A stretch of 64,000 bases of DNA from CBDAPE01 sp965198325 (GTDB lineage: Bacteria > Pseudomonadota > Alphaproteobacteria > UBA828 > JAPUJA01). Shown here piece by piece: positions 25,706-33,498 of the stretch (the stretch's first letter is position 1; each line of letters starts with the position of its first letter). The notes below the pieces were generated by a model. It searched no databases and had not been told where the DNA came from. It worked only from the letters and a program-made list of their open reading frames with translations. The position numbers and the translations under genes were made by a program. The DNA lies in the NCBI GenBank assembly GCA_965198325.1, contig CBDAPE010000019.1:248001-312000 (forward strand). Reading direction: 5' to 3'.

Positions 25706-25867
25706 CTAGTCCTCCCCCTTCTCCCCAGTGGGCTGTAGAAACGCCTCCCGTATCTGCTCCATCGACATGCCGGGCATGTCGATCTCCTCCTCCAACTCGG
25801 CCTTGGTGGGTTGGTGTCGGCCAGGGTTTGCTGGTTTGGGGCTGAGTGGCTTGACGGTGTTGGGCAT
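25706..25867 (-). CDS. Small acidic hypothetical protein
   Basis: 53 residues from the ATG at 25867 (MPNTVKPLSPKPANPGRHQP), chosen because AGAGGAG sits six bases upstream. The first half is Pro/Lys-rich; the second (TKAELEEEIDMPGMSMEQIREAFLQPTG) is an acidic amphipathic helix pair. Such layout is seen in small antitoxin-like or phage-borne proteins, but no family was recognised. First gene of the small-gene island. Confidence 0.5.
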   Translation of the reverse strand: MPNTVKPLSPKPANPGRHQPTKAELEEEIDMPGMSMEQIREAFLQPTGEKGED

Positions 25868-26051
25868 TGGGTGCTCCTCTTTAATGGAACCTACTATACC
25901 CCGTTGCGCCTTGACCACTTGACTTTTTTAGATCAGGAATTAGACCCTTTATCTGGGACTTACAAAGATAGCTTAGCAGAGGGGCCAGCGCAGCATTCGG
26001 CACTCTTGATCTGCTAGGCAATCCACTTCCGTGAAGAAGGAATGATAAAAT

Positions 26052-26450
26052 ATGGCCGTTCTTCGAATCACCTGCATTAACAAATCTGATCGTACGGACC
26101 CACATGAACGCATCATGCGGGTCGGTGGTGGGACACTTTTAACTCCTTGGAGCAAGTCGCAGATAGAGGCAATCCGCGATATCGAGACGGGCACGAATAG
26201 TTTTTATGTCAGTGTCGGGGGCAAGACGGTTGGGGTTGTTGTTGCTGTCAGTAGGTTGGGCAACAAGTATATAAAGACGGCATCAGACGGTGAACAGCCG
26301 AACAATCTTCTGGCCTTAAGGAGTGTCCGGGATAAGTGGCTGAACCTTGCCGTTCATAACGGTTTCATAGGGCGATGCAAACGCGTCTGGGAACATCGCC
26401 CAACCGAGCGCCTGTTGTGCGGCATAGAGCTGTGTATAACGGTCGTCTGA
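26052..26450 (+). CDS. DUF3892 protein with altered C-terminus
   Basis: 132 residues. The first ~88 (ITCINKSDRTDPHERIMRVGG, WSKSQIEAIRDIETGTNSFYV, VGGKTVGVVVAVSRLGNKYI, KTASDGEQPNNLLAL) match the small DUF3892 family, which normally ends within a few residues of PNNLL. Here the frame instead runs on for ~40 residues (RSVRDKWLNLAVHNGFIG...) that overlap, in antisense, the small gene at 26316-26519. The natural end was probably lost by a deletion or join near 26318. Function of DUF3892 is unknown; it occurs in mobile and defence-rich regions. Confidence 0.7.
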   Translation: MAVLRITCINKSDRTDPHERIMRVGGGTLLTPWSKSQIEAIRDIETGTNSFYVSVGGKTVGVVVAVSRLGNKYIKTASDGEQPNNLLALRSVRDKWLNLAVHNGFIGRCKRVWEHRPTERLLCGIELCITVV

Positions 26451-26519
26451 GAGTGGCTTTCTAAGCTCGACTGCTATTCGATCATGTTCGCGTTTAATTA
26501 TCTCTTGAGGGGCGGACAT
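26316..26519 (-). CDS. Small hypothetical protein, phage-like context
   Basis: 67 residues from the ATG at 26519 (MSAPQEIIKREHDRIAVELR), with AAGGAT about six bases upstream. A helical N-terminus is followed by LYAAQQALGWAMFPDAFASPYETVMNG. No domain recognised. It overlaps the extended 3' part of the DUF3892 frame on the other strand, which argues that that extension is not native. Confidence 0.5.
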   Translation of the reverse strand: MSAPQEIIKREHDRIAVELRKPLSDDRYTQLYAAQQALGWAMFPDAFASPYETVMNGKVQPLIPDTP

Positions 26520-26850
26520 GGCAAAATCCTTAGGATTGCATGATGCAGTATAAAAATATGTATACTGCATACATGACTGCTAAATTATCATAGAATCGTG
26601 AATCCACGGTCCGGTTCTGCGTCCACACAGTCCCCGCCTCCTTGACAATCCTCCCCGCCCAGCCGTATTCTCGCTGGGTAAACGTATTCAGGTTGCCCGT
26701 TAGGTCGGGCTGCCTGCCGAATACAACAGCCACAGACACACGCGCGGTTTGCTCCCGCGCGGGCGAATAGGCGGGGACCCTCAAACCTGAGTGCGTTTAC
26801 AACAGCCCGGCACCAGTCGGACTGTCACCGAACTATTGGACGGCGGGCAT

Positions 26851-27684
26851 ATGGAGTTCTATGACCAGCTATACCTCCACGACTTAGTGAGACTCTGTGG
26901 CTTCGATCTAGATCGGACGAGGGCGCTTAGGAATCAGGTCAGCAGCACTAGAACTTCGTCGTGGGAGCTCTGGCAGAGTGACCGAGCGGCCTTCGAGCTT
27001 CACCAAGGACTGTTCAAAAAGCCTAGGTTGGACTCGGTGTCGAGCGTTGTAGGTTTCGTCCAGACAGCCGACGACGAGGCCCTGTTCGTCGGGGTGTGGG
27101 ATGTCATCGGGTGTCACCTCTGCCCAAGGGATAAGGTCGATCCCGTCACCGGTGAATACAAGCAACACCTTTACGAGTTCAGGTCCACCGAATGGCTGAA
27201 CTGCTATGTCGAGCGCATGGTGGTGGACTGGGCAAGGGCACGTAGTTGGGTTCGCCGTTTGCCCAGTACCAAGAAACCTATAGCTGTGACCGAGATACGC
27301 CCCAGTGGATGGTACAAACCGTTCCCCGGTTACGCCGTTTTCCAAACGTCCTTGAGAGAAGTCGCCGGATATACCACCGCCTGGAAAATCCAATTATCAG
27401 CCAACCGTGGTATCTACCTGCTGGTCCACCCCGAGACCGGGGAGCAGTACGTCGGCTCCGCAACTGGTCAGGACGGGTTCCTTGGGCGCTGGCGCGACTA
27501 CACGGTGAACGGACACGGTGGAAACGAGCTGCTTCGGCCCTTGGCCGAGGGTGGAATACCCAACTACCAGATTAGTGTACTGGAGGTTGCTGGTTCAGGT
27601 ATGTCTGACGAGGACGTTCTAGCGCGCGAGGCGACGTGGAAGGACAAACTGGGCTCTCGCGCGCACGGGTTGAACCTCAATTGA
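26851..27684 (+). CDS. GIY-YIG nuclease-domain protein with novel N-terminal region
   Basis: 277 residues from the ATG at 26851 (MEFYDQLYLHDLVRLCGFDL); an ATG at 26791 gives 20 more. Residues about 185-275 form a GIY-YIG fold: GIYLLVHPETGEQYVGSATG (the GIY and the YVG elements), then Arg in GFLGRWRDY and Glu in LAREATWKDKLGSR, which fit the catalytic Tyr/Arg/Glu set. The N-terminal ~180 residues (FVGVWDVIGCHLCPRDKVDP, YEFRSTEWLNCYVERMVVDW) are of unknown fold and occur in bacterial GIY-YIG proteins of the homing or defence type. No neighbouring methylase is present. Likely DNA endonuclease of a mobile island. Confidence 0.75.
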   Translation: MEFYDQLYLHDLVRLCGFDLDRTRALRNQVSSTRTSSWELWQSDRAAFELHQGLFKKPRLDSVSSVVGFVQTADDEALFVGVWDVIGCHLCPRDKVDPVTGEYKQHLYEFRSTEWLNCYVERMVVDWARARSWVRRLPSTKKPIAVTEIRPSGWYKPFPGYAVFQTSLREVAGYTTAWKIQLSANRGIYLLVHPETGEQYVGSATGQDGFLGRWRDYTVNGHGGNELLRPLAEGGIPNYQISVLEVAGSGMSDEDVLAREATWKDKLGSRAHGLNLN

Positions 27685-27803
27685 AGCGCGCGCTCTACGT
27701 TCTGCTCGCAGGACCGGGTATTCTGTGGGTGATGGTCGTGGCGCGCCTGTTTGACTACGAGATTGAGTTCGTGTTCCCACCCAGAAAGACCCACCAGCAA
27801 TAG
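27681..27803 (+). CDS. Putative 40-residue single-pass membrane protein (TTG start)
   Basis: A TTG overlapping the GIY-YIG stop codon (TTGA arrangement) opens a frame of 40 codons: KRALYVLLAGPGILWVMVVA followed by RLFDYEIEFVFPPRKTHQQ. Residues about 4-22 make one hydrophobic helix with a positive start. The four-base overlap suggests translational coupling to the nuclease. No homologue recognised; could be chance. Confidence 0.35.
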   Translation: MKRALYVLLAGPGILWVMVVARLFDYEIEFVFPPRKTHQQ

Positions 27804-27876
27804 CGCGCGAGTGATTGATCACGTGCTGAGAGTCAGGGTTGACATAGAAAACGAATTTCCCACACTAAAGAAAGTA

Positions 27877-27904
27877 GCTCGGCAAGGCGAACACCTTGCC
27901 GAGC
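27877..27904. promoter_or_regulatory. 11-bp perfect hairpin in a small-gene leader
   Basis: GCTCGGCAAGG (27877-27887), loop CGAACA, CCTTGCCGAGC (27894-27904). A TTGACA at 27839-27844 lies upstream and a strong AAGGAGG ribosome site at about 27919 downstream. No T-run follows, so it is more likely a leader structure than a terminator. Confidence 0.5.
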
Positions 27905-27932
27905 ACATAAACAACCTTAAAAGGAGGCTGCC

Positions 27933-28172
27933 ATGAAAGCATGTCGCAAAAAACGATCCGCTAAGGTGCGCTCCAATACGACGTGCTCACATGTTTTGGA
28001 TCGGGGTTGCCTTCGACAATGCGTTTGTGAGCGCCGGTGCAAATCGCGGGGCTGTAACGGCGCTGGCCTTCCGGGGCTTCGCCGTAAATCTTCACCAGCA
28101 TGGCATAGTCAATATCGGCACCGAAAGCGCCTTCAATCGCTTCCAAATACGGGCTGTGCCCGTCGCTCGTGA
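27933..28172 (+). pseudogene. Start of a small Lys/Arg-rich gene overrun by an IS1-type fragment
   Basis: ATG at 27933 follows AAAAGGAGGCTGCC, an excellent ribosome site, and begins MKACRKKRSAKVRSNT. After about ten codons the frame enters, in antisense, the truncated IS1-type transposase, so the remaining residues are probably not native. I read it as a small gene whose body was replaced by the insertion. The promoter-like TTGACA and hairpin upstream support a real leader. Confidence 0.3.
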
Positions 28173-28581
28173 GTTGGACACGGGAAGCCAAGCGTGGCGC
28201 GAGATCATCAATGAACGTCATGGCTTCTTCGCTATCGCGTCCGCCGACGTGCCAAGACACAACAAGTTTCGTGTCGGCATCAAGTCCCACCCACGTCCAG
28301 ATATCGCCGGCCCCTTTAGGGGCTGCCTTCGCGGTCGGAACGTTTTTTTGCTTTGCGTAACAAAAGGCCCACGCCTCATCAACCTGGAGGCGCTTGCAAG
28401 AGAGGTTCACAAGCACGCGGTCTTGATACTCGGAGAACGCCTGTCCGGCATCCTCTAAGAGCTTAATCAGCGTGGTCCGGCTTATGCCGGTTAGCCGGGT
28501 CATAGCCCGGAGCGAAATGCCTTCCGCCATCATTTGCAGGGCTTGGGCGCGCTTTTCTGGGGAAAGTTTGTTCATAGGCAC
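27961..28581 (-). pseudogene. IS1-family-like single-ORF transposase, C-terminally truncated
   Basis: 206 residues. N-terminal HTH (LSPEKRAQALQMMAEGISLRAMTRLTGISRTTLIKLLEDAG) is followed by the DDE part: LQVDEAWAFCYAKQKN (first Asp), DIWTWVGLDADTKLVVSWHVGGRDS, LTSDGHSPYLEAIEGAFG (second Asp), and HKRIVEGNPDPKHVSTSY. The family continues with VERxNLTxRM and ~40 more residues holding the last acidic residue. Here a one-base change puts WSAP and a stop directly after STSY. The element is therefore broken at its 3' end, where it joins a small-gene leader. Confidence 0.8.
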
Positions 28582-28631
28582 GATAATGCACCATCATGCC
28601 CGACCGGTCAAGCATAAAATAACATAAACGG

Positions 28632-28653
28632 ACCGAGGCTGCGAAGCCTCGGT
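28632..28653. terminator. 9-bp perfect hairpin with GCGA tetraloop
   Basis: ACCGAGGCT, loop GCGA (a GNRA tetraloop), AGCCTCGGT. It lies between the IS1-type fragment and the next gene, without a clear T-run on either strand; terminator or structured RNA element is inferred. Confidence 0.35.
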
Positions 28654-28743
28654 ACAGGGGTCTTGTGGGGCCGGATGGCCTAGCTCTATGTCATGTTCCC
28701 CATTGCCCTTTCGGGGTTCCTTGGGAGAACCCACTTCACTTTT

Positions 28744-29274
28744 TCAAATGGTTGAGCCTGTTGACCGAGCCCGGCCCCCGGGCTCGGTTTCTCCTTTCGG
28801 AGAGATTCTGAGCTGGGTTTTCTCCGAACTAACCTCCTTGGCCACCCGATACCTATGTGGGTCGTTGCCGATCCCCTTATGAATGCGCGTTATGACCCCA
28901 TCATCGACTAACGTCCGTATGATGACCGAAATCCTACCTTTAAAATGCTTCGCTTCGGACCCTTTGCCCATCTTCTTCAGGACTGCATCGACGTGGTTGA
29001 CCGTGAATTCCTGACTTCCTAACCGCCCAATCACGCCTCTAACATCCGTGAGAAGCGTGGAGCCCCGCTTTACCGGATTTTCAGCGAGTTCAATCTCATC
29101 AAGATTTATCACTCCGGATTCTCCGATGGTAGGAGTTAGAGCACCCGCCTTTGTGTTGATTTTTGTTGCAACGCCACCGAGTCGTTCCATAACTCTGTAC
29201 GCCGCCTTGAGTTCCGCAAGCTCGCGTTCAGTCTCCTCAATTGCTTTTCGTATGTCTTCTTGTGTTACCGACAT
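28744..29274 (-). CDS. Coiled-coil plus winged-helix-like hypothetical protein
   Basis: 176 residues from the ATG at 29274 (MSVTQEDIRKAIEETERELA), with GAGGAG about 11 bases upstream; the longer frame has no such site. Residues about 5-30 form a coiled coil. Residues about 88-150 (VIGRLGSQEFTVNHVDAVLK, ISVIIRTLVDDGVITRIHKG) look like a winged-helix fold as used in small DNA-binding regulators. The last ~15 codons (GGRARSTGSTI) are encoded by a strong inverted repeat (28764-28788). No homologue named; part of the phage-like small-gene island. Confidence 0.6.
   Translation of the reverse strand: MSVTQEDIRKAIEETERELAELKAAYRVMERLGGVATKINTKAGALTPTIGESGVINLDEIELAENPVKRGSTLLTDVRGVIGRLGSQEFTVNHVDAVLKKMGKGSEAKHFKGRISVIIRTLVDDGVITRIHKGIGNDPHRYRVAKEVSSEKTQLRISPKGETEPGGRARSTGSTI
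28764..28788. terminator. 11-bp perfect hairpin inside the end of a gene
   Basis: ACCGAGCCCGG (28764-28774), loop CCC, CCGGGCTCGGT (28778-28788), followed on the plus strand by TTCTCCTTT. It could end plus-strand transcripts while also coding the C-terminus of the minus-strand gene. Confidence 0.45.
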
Positions 29275-29442
29275 GGTGATTCGCTCCTCGTGATCGGCAA
29301 TCCTATACACGAGAAAGCACATGGACGCAAGCACGAGGGGGTAATGACAGGTCAATAAAGGGGTAACGACGGATAAGCGCCGGATTTTCAAAGAAATAAT
29401 GGGGTGGTTAGGACTTTGCGGCCTGGAACAGCCGTCAACGCT

Positions 29443-29703
29443 TCATTTCTGTTTTGGTGGGTCCCAGCGTCGATTCGCGGCCTTTTGGGCGATTTCTTTC
29501 CGGCGTTCTGGGGTAAGCGATTCGGCGCGGGCACGACCGCCCTTTAACCCGCCCATCCGCCCTAATTCGACGGCTGCCTGATTTTTGTTTTGGTCTATAG
29601 GCGGTGTCGGCTCGCGATCTTCAACTTGGCCGGTGAGAATGTCACCGACCAACTTGCCAAGCTGGACGGGATCGCGGGGTCGTTTAAGGCGCTTCGCTGT
29701 CAT
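29443..29703 (-). CDS. Small KGG-type basic protein
   Basis: 86 residues from the ATG at 29703 (MTAKRLKRPRDPVQLGKLVG). The second half, AAVELGRMGGLKGGRARAES then LTPERRKEIAQKAANRRW, carries the Gly-Gly-x-Lys-Gly-Gly and PERRxEIAxKAAxxRW patterns of a widespread small basic family found in bacterial and mobile DNA, likely nucleic-acid binding. Function is not established. Length matches the family (~70-90). Confidence 0.65.
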   Translation of the reverse strand: MTAKRLKRPRDPVQLGKLVGDILTGQVEDREPTPPIDQNKNQAAVELGRMGGLKGGRARAESLTPERRKEIAQKAANRRWDPPKQK

Positions 29704-29985
29704 GGCCGTAGTATGCCATGATTCGCCAATTGGCTCAAACTGGTGAGGTTGAAACTGTACCACTACCCACATTTGATGAATCCGTCCAGAGCCGATATAA
29801 CCATTATTGTGAAGATTCCGATGTCTTCAGAAATCGTAATTTGCCAACCTCGGAAGCCTTGTTCTATTCGCCGGGAGGCAGGAGATCTGGCATGTGGGCC
29901 GTGCATCATGATCGTGCACGGGCATGGCTTGAGAAACGCAGGCTCGAACAGATCAGTTCAAACCCCTGATTGGACATGGGGGACT

Positions 29986-30441
29986 TTAGGCCCCACCCCG
30001 CGCCCCGGAGCTAAGCCCGTTGTCGGCGGTCAGGTCTTTGCGACGTAGCCGCTTGCCCGCCATCCCGGCGACGAGAATCTCCATCTGCTCGATGGTGTTC
30101 GAGTCGCGGTCGTTGTGCCGCCGCTGGAACTCGGCCACGTAGCGGTCCAGATGTTTAGCACTCATCTTGTGATAGGTGCCCACGTAGCCGCGCTTGAGCA
30201 TCGACCAGAAGGACTCTATCCCGTTGGTGTGCGCCTGGCCCCGAACGTACTCCCGGACCGAGTGCCTCACCGTCTCGTGCTCACGGGGTATGCCATTGTA
30301 CCCCTTGGCCTCGTCGGTGTACGCCTTGCCCTCGGGGGCCAGCTTCTCTACGACGAAGGCTCTTAGGGTCTCGCCGTCCGCGCTCTTGATGACCTTGGCC
30401 TCCACCTGCTTCGTGGCCCGATCCTTCGCGCCGAGAACGGC
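29986..30441 (-). pseudogene. IS1595-family transposase C-terminal fragment
   Basis: Below the junction at 30441 the frame reads KDRATKQVEAKVIKSADGET, EKLAPEGKAYTDEAKGYNGI, REYVRGQAHTNGIESFWSML, KRGYVGTYHKMSAKHLDRYV and ends ADNGLSSGARGGA: the DDE end of an ISXO2/IS1595 transposase with NGIESFWSxLKRG, the family's Asn/Glu signature. The N-terminal zinc-finger half is missing; the frame upstream runs into the IS21-type element starting at 30442, which cut it off. Confidence 0.85.
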
Positions 30442-30554
30442 TGTATGCGGCGGTGACAAATTAGACCACGGAAGCGGGGGATTTTCCTTCCGCGGGCGGA
30501 GTAAAACTCTGCCACCTGTAGCCTTCGATCCTTTTGGGGATGGAAGGTGGGAGG

Positions 30555-32055
30555 ATGTACACCGTGGATGTTTATTTGCAGGTTCGGCTTGCCTGTCATG
30601 TTGAAGGTATAAGTGAGCGGGAGGCAGCCCGTCGGTTTGGTCTGGCGCGTGAGACGGTGAGGAAGATGCTGCGGCATGCGGAACCACCGGGCTATCGTCG
30701 CCAAGAGCCACCGAAGCGCCCGAAGCTGGACGGCTTCACCGACATCATCGACCGTATTCTGGAAGAGGACCGAACGGTTCACCGCAAGCAGCATCACACG
30801 GCGAAGCGGATCTTCGAGCGTCTGCGCGACGAGCATGGGTTTACGGGTAAGCAGACCATCGTGAAGGATTACGTTCGTGAACGTCGCCGTCGCCTGCGGG
30901 AGGTGTTCGTGCCGCTGGCGCACGCTGCGGGCGATGCCCAGGGGGACTTTGGCGAAGCGGATGCGATCATCGCCGGGGTCGAGCACCGGGCGCATTTTTT
31001 TGTTATGATGCTTCCCCACAGCGATGCCTGCTTTGTGGCGGCCTACCCGGCGGCGGGCGACGGAGGCCTGGCTGGACGGGCACAACAGGGCCTTTGCCTT
31101 CTTTGGCGGGGTTCCCCGATCGATCCTCTACGAGGATGACAAGTGCCTGGTGTCGCGCATTCTGCCGGACGGCACGCGGCAACGAACGCGGTCCTTCAGC
31201 GGGCTTCAATCGCATTACCTGTTCGAGGATCGATATGGCCGTCCCGGCAAGGGTAACGATAAAGGCAATGTCGAGGGGATCGTCGGCTTTGCCCGGCGGA
31301 ACTTCATGACGCCGCGCCCCCGGTTCGCGAGTTGGGACGCCTTCAATGCTTACTTGGAGGACCAATGCCGCAACCGGCAAAGCGATATCCTGCGCGGCCA
31401 CCGCGAGAGCATCGGCGAGCGGTTTGTGCGTGACCGCGAAGCGTTGAAGACGCCACTGCCGGCGCCGTTCGATGCCTGCGACAAGCTGGGCACGCGGGTC
31501 AGTTCGCTATCCCTGGTGCGCTACCGGACGAATGACTATTCCGTGCCCGTCGCCTACGGCCATCAGGAAGTCTGGGTCCGGGGCTATGTCCACGAGGTAG
31601 TCATCGGTTGCGGGGCTGAGATCATTGCTCGACACCCCCGTTCCTACGACCACGAGGATATGGTCTTCGATCCGATCCACTACCTGGCTTTGCTGGAGCA
31701 GAAGATCGGCGCCCTGGACCAGGCAGCTCCCTTGGCCGGCTGGGAACTGCCGGATGCATTCGCAACGCTGCGCCGTCTCCTGGAGGCGCGCATGGGCAAG
31801 GCCGGCAAGCGGGAATACGTGCAGGTCCTGCGGCTTCTGGAGACCTTCGATCTCGAAGCACTCCACGGTGCGGTGAAGGACGTCCTGCGCCTGGGGGCGA
31901 TCAGCTACGATGCCGTCAAGCACCTTGTGCTGTGCCGTATCGAGCGACGCCCGCCCAAACTCGACCTGGATATGTATCCCTATCTGCCACGGGCCAACGT
32001 GGCGACCACGGCGGCCGCCAGCTATATGAGCCTGTTGGGTGGAGAAGCGTCATGA
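30555..32055 (+). pseudogene. istA: IstA transposase of element A, one frameshift
   Basis: The first frame (MYTVDVYLQVRLACHVEGIS...) gives the HTH (EREAARRFGLARETVRKML) and the start of the integrase core to PHSDACFVAAYPAA near 31058. The reading then continues one base shifted as ATEAWLDGHNRAFAFFGGVP through ILYEDDKCLV, SGLQSHYLFEDRYGRPGKGN (family motif) and IIARHPRSYDHEDMVFDP to the end AASYMSLLGGEAS. In element B the same place reads AYPAETTEAF without a break, so a single inserted base destroyed this copy. Without repair the transposase is not made. Confidence 0.85.
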
Positions 32056-32822
32056 CCGATACGCCCCAAGTGTTGCTGGCCCATCATCTCAAGACCCTTA
32101 AGCTGCCGACGTTCCTGCGCGAATACGACAAGCTGGCCCGCCAATGTGCCGCGGAAGGCGCAGACCATGTGCGCTATCTGGTCCGCCTGACCGAACTGGA
32201 GCTGATCGATCGTGAACGCCGCATGGTCGAGCGGCGGATCAGGCAGGCCAGGTTCCCTGCCGTCAAAAGTCTCGACAGCTTTGACTTCAAGGCCATCCCA
32301 TCACTCAACAAGATGCTGGTTACAGAGTTGGCGCGCTGTGAATACATCGAGCGCCGCGAGAACGTCATCGCGCTTGGTAACAGCGGCACCGGCAAGACCC
32401 ATGTCGCTTTGGGTCTCGGTCTCGCGGCCTGCCAAAAGGGACTATCGGTAGGCTTCACCACCGCCGCCGCCCTGGTTCACGAACTGATGGAGGCCAGGGA
32501 TGAAAAGCGCCTGCTGCGCTTCCAGAAGCAGTTGGCTAAATACAGCTTGCTGATCATCGACGAGCTCGGCTTCGTCCCGCTATCCAAGACCGGCGCCGAG
32601 CTTCTATTCGAGGTATTCAGCCAGCGTTACGAGCGCGGCTCGACCCTGGTGACCAGCAATCTGCCATTCGACGAGTGGACCGAGATCTTCGGCTCCGAAC
32701 GCCTGACCGGAGCTTTGCTGGACCGGCTCACCCACCATGTCCATATCCTGGAAATGAATGGCGAAAGCTATCGTCTCACCCAAAGCCGAAAACGGCGGAA
32801 ATCCCCAAAAACGCCTGCTTGA
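32052..32822 (+). CDS. istB: IstB ATP-binding helper protein of element A
   Basis: 256 residues, normal for IstB. The start (MTDTPQVLLAHHLKTLKLPT) overlaps the istA stop by four bases (ATGA). Walker A is GNSGTGKTHVALGLG (about 107-121) and Walker B LLIIDELGFVPLS (about 170-182), with sensor segment TSNLPFDEWTEIFGSERLTGALLDRLTHH. IstB is the AAA+ regulator that loads the IstA transposase on target DNA. Intact here although its istA is frameshifted. Confidence 0.93.
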   Translation: MTDTPQVLLAHHLKTLKLPTFLREYDKLARQCAAEGADHVRYLVRLTELELIDRERRMVERRIRQARFPAVKSLDSFDFKAIPSLNKMLVTELARCEYIERRENVIALGNSGTGKTHVALGLGLAACQKGLSVGFTTAAALVHELMEARDEKRLLRFQKQLAKYSLLIIDELGFVPLSKTGAELLFEVFSQRYERGSTLVTSNLPFDEWTEIFGSERLTGALLDRLTHHVHILEMNGESYRLTQSRKRRKSPKTPA

Positions 32823-33021
32823 TCGTCAACGCCATGGTTGACCCGGTGGGTCCACAGAAACCTCCCACGCCGCTTCGCTTCGCGTAACGCAAGCGCTGCA
32901 CGAAGCGGCGCGGGTCCCTCCTGTGGACTACCGGGACAACCCGCTAAACTGCGTACCGCGTCACCTCAAGTGGTCTGGTCTCGCTCCGCCCAACTGGTCT
33001 AATTTTGCTCCGCCGTTGACA

Positions 33022-33498
33022 CTTCTGGAACCTCAGCAGCTGCTTGTCATCGCGGGCCTCGATGAGCTCGTGGACCAGGGCAGCGGCGGTGATGAAGCCG
33101 ACCGAGAGGCCCTTCTGGCAGGCCGCCAAGCCGAGACCGAGGGCGATGTGGGTCTTGCCGGTGCCGCTGTTGCCGAGCGCGATGAGGTTCTCGCGGCGCT
33201 CGATGTACGCGCAGCGGGCGAGCTCCAGGACCAACGTCTTGTTGAGCGAGGGGATGACCTTGAAATCGAAGCTATCGAGGCTCTTGATCACGGGGAAGCG
33301 CGCCGCCTTGATGCGCCGCTCGACCATGCGGCGCTCGCGGTCGATCAGCTCGAGCTCGGCCAGACGCAGAAGATAGCGAACGTGGTCGACGCCTTCCGAG
33401 GCGCACTGCCGGGCGATCTTGTCGTACTCCCTCAGGACCGTCGGCAGCTTCAGCCTCTTGAGGTGGTGGACGAGCAGCAGCCGTGGTGTGTCGGTCAT
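33022..33498 (-). pseudogene. istB: IstB of element B, C-terminal half missing
   Basis: Starts MTDTPRLLLVHHLKRLKLPT at 33498, overlapping the istA stop by four bases, and proceeds through Walker A GNSGTGKTHIALGLG to DKQLLRFQK. There it meets the terminal repeat of element A; the remaining CQRRSKIRPV... is antisense IS21-A end sequence. Walker B and the C-terminal half are lost. Confidence 0.85.

Larger units (their letters stand above)
30442..33021 (+). mobile_element. IS21-family element A, complete with 27-bp ends
   Basis: 2,580 bp containing istA and istB. The ends are imperfect inverted repeats: 30442-30468 (TGTATGCGGCGGTGACAAAT...) and the reverse complement of 32995-33021 (TGTCAACGGCGGAGCAAAAT...) agree at 21 of 27 positions, including the terminal TGT, CGGCGG, and AAATTAGACCA. 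No target duplication is visible: the left flank is an IS1595 fragment and the right flank is the broken istB of another IS21-type element. Confidence 0.85.

Noticed and set aside
26530..26784. 84-codon minus-strand frame (MRVPAYSPAREQTARVSVAV...)
   Set aside because: No family, no convincing ribosome site, and it ends in a low-complexity hydrophobic tail over a promoter-like AT-rich stretch; possible but not supported.
29718..29969. 83-codon plus-strand frame divergent from the KGG-type gene
   Set aside because: No recognised motif and no ribosome site; competing overlapping frame on the same strand.
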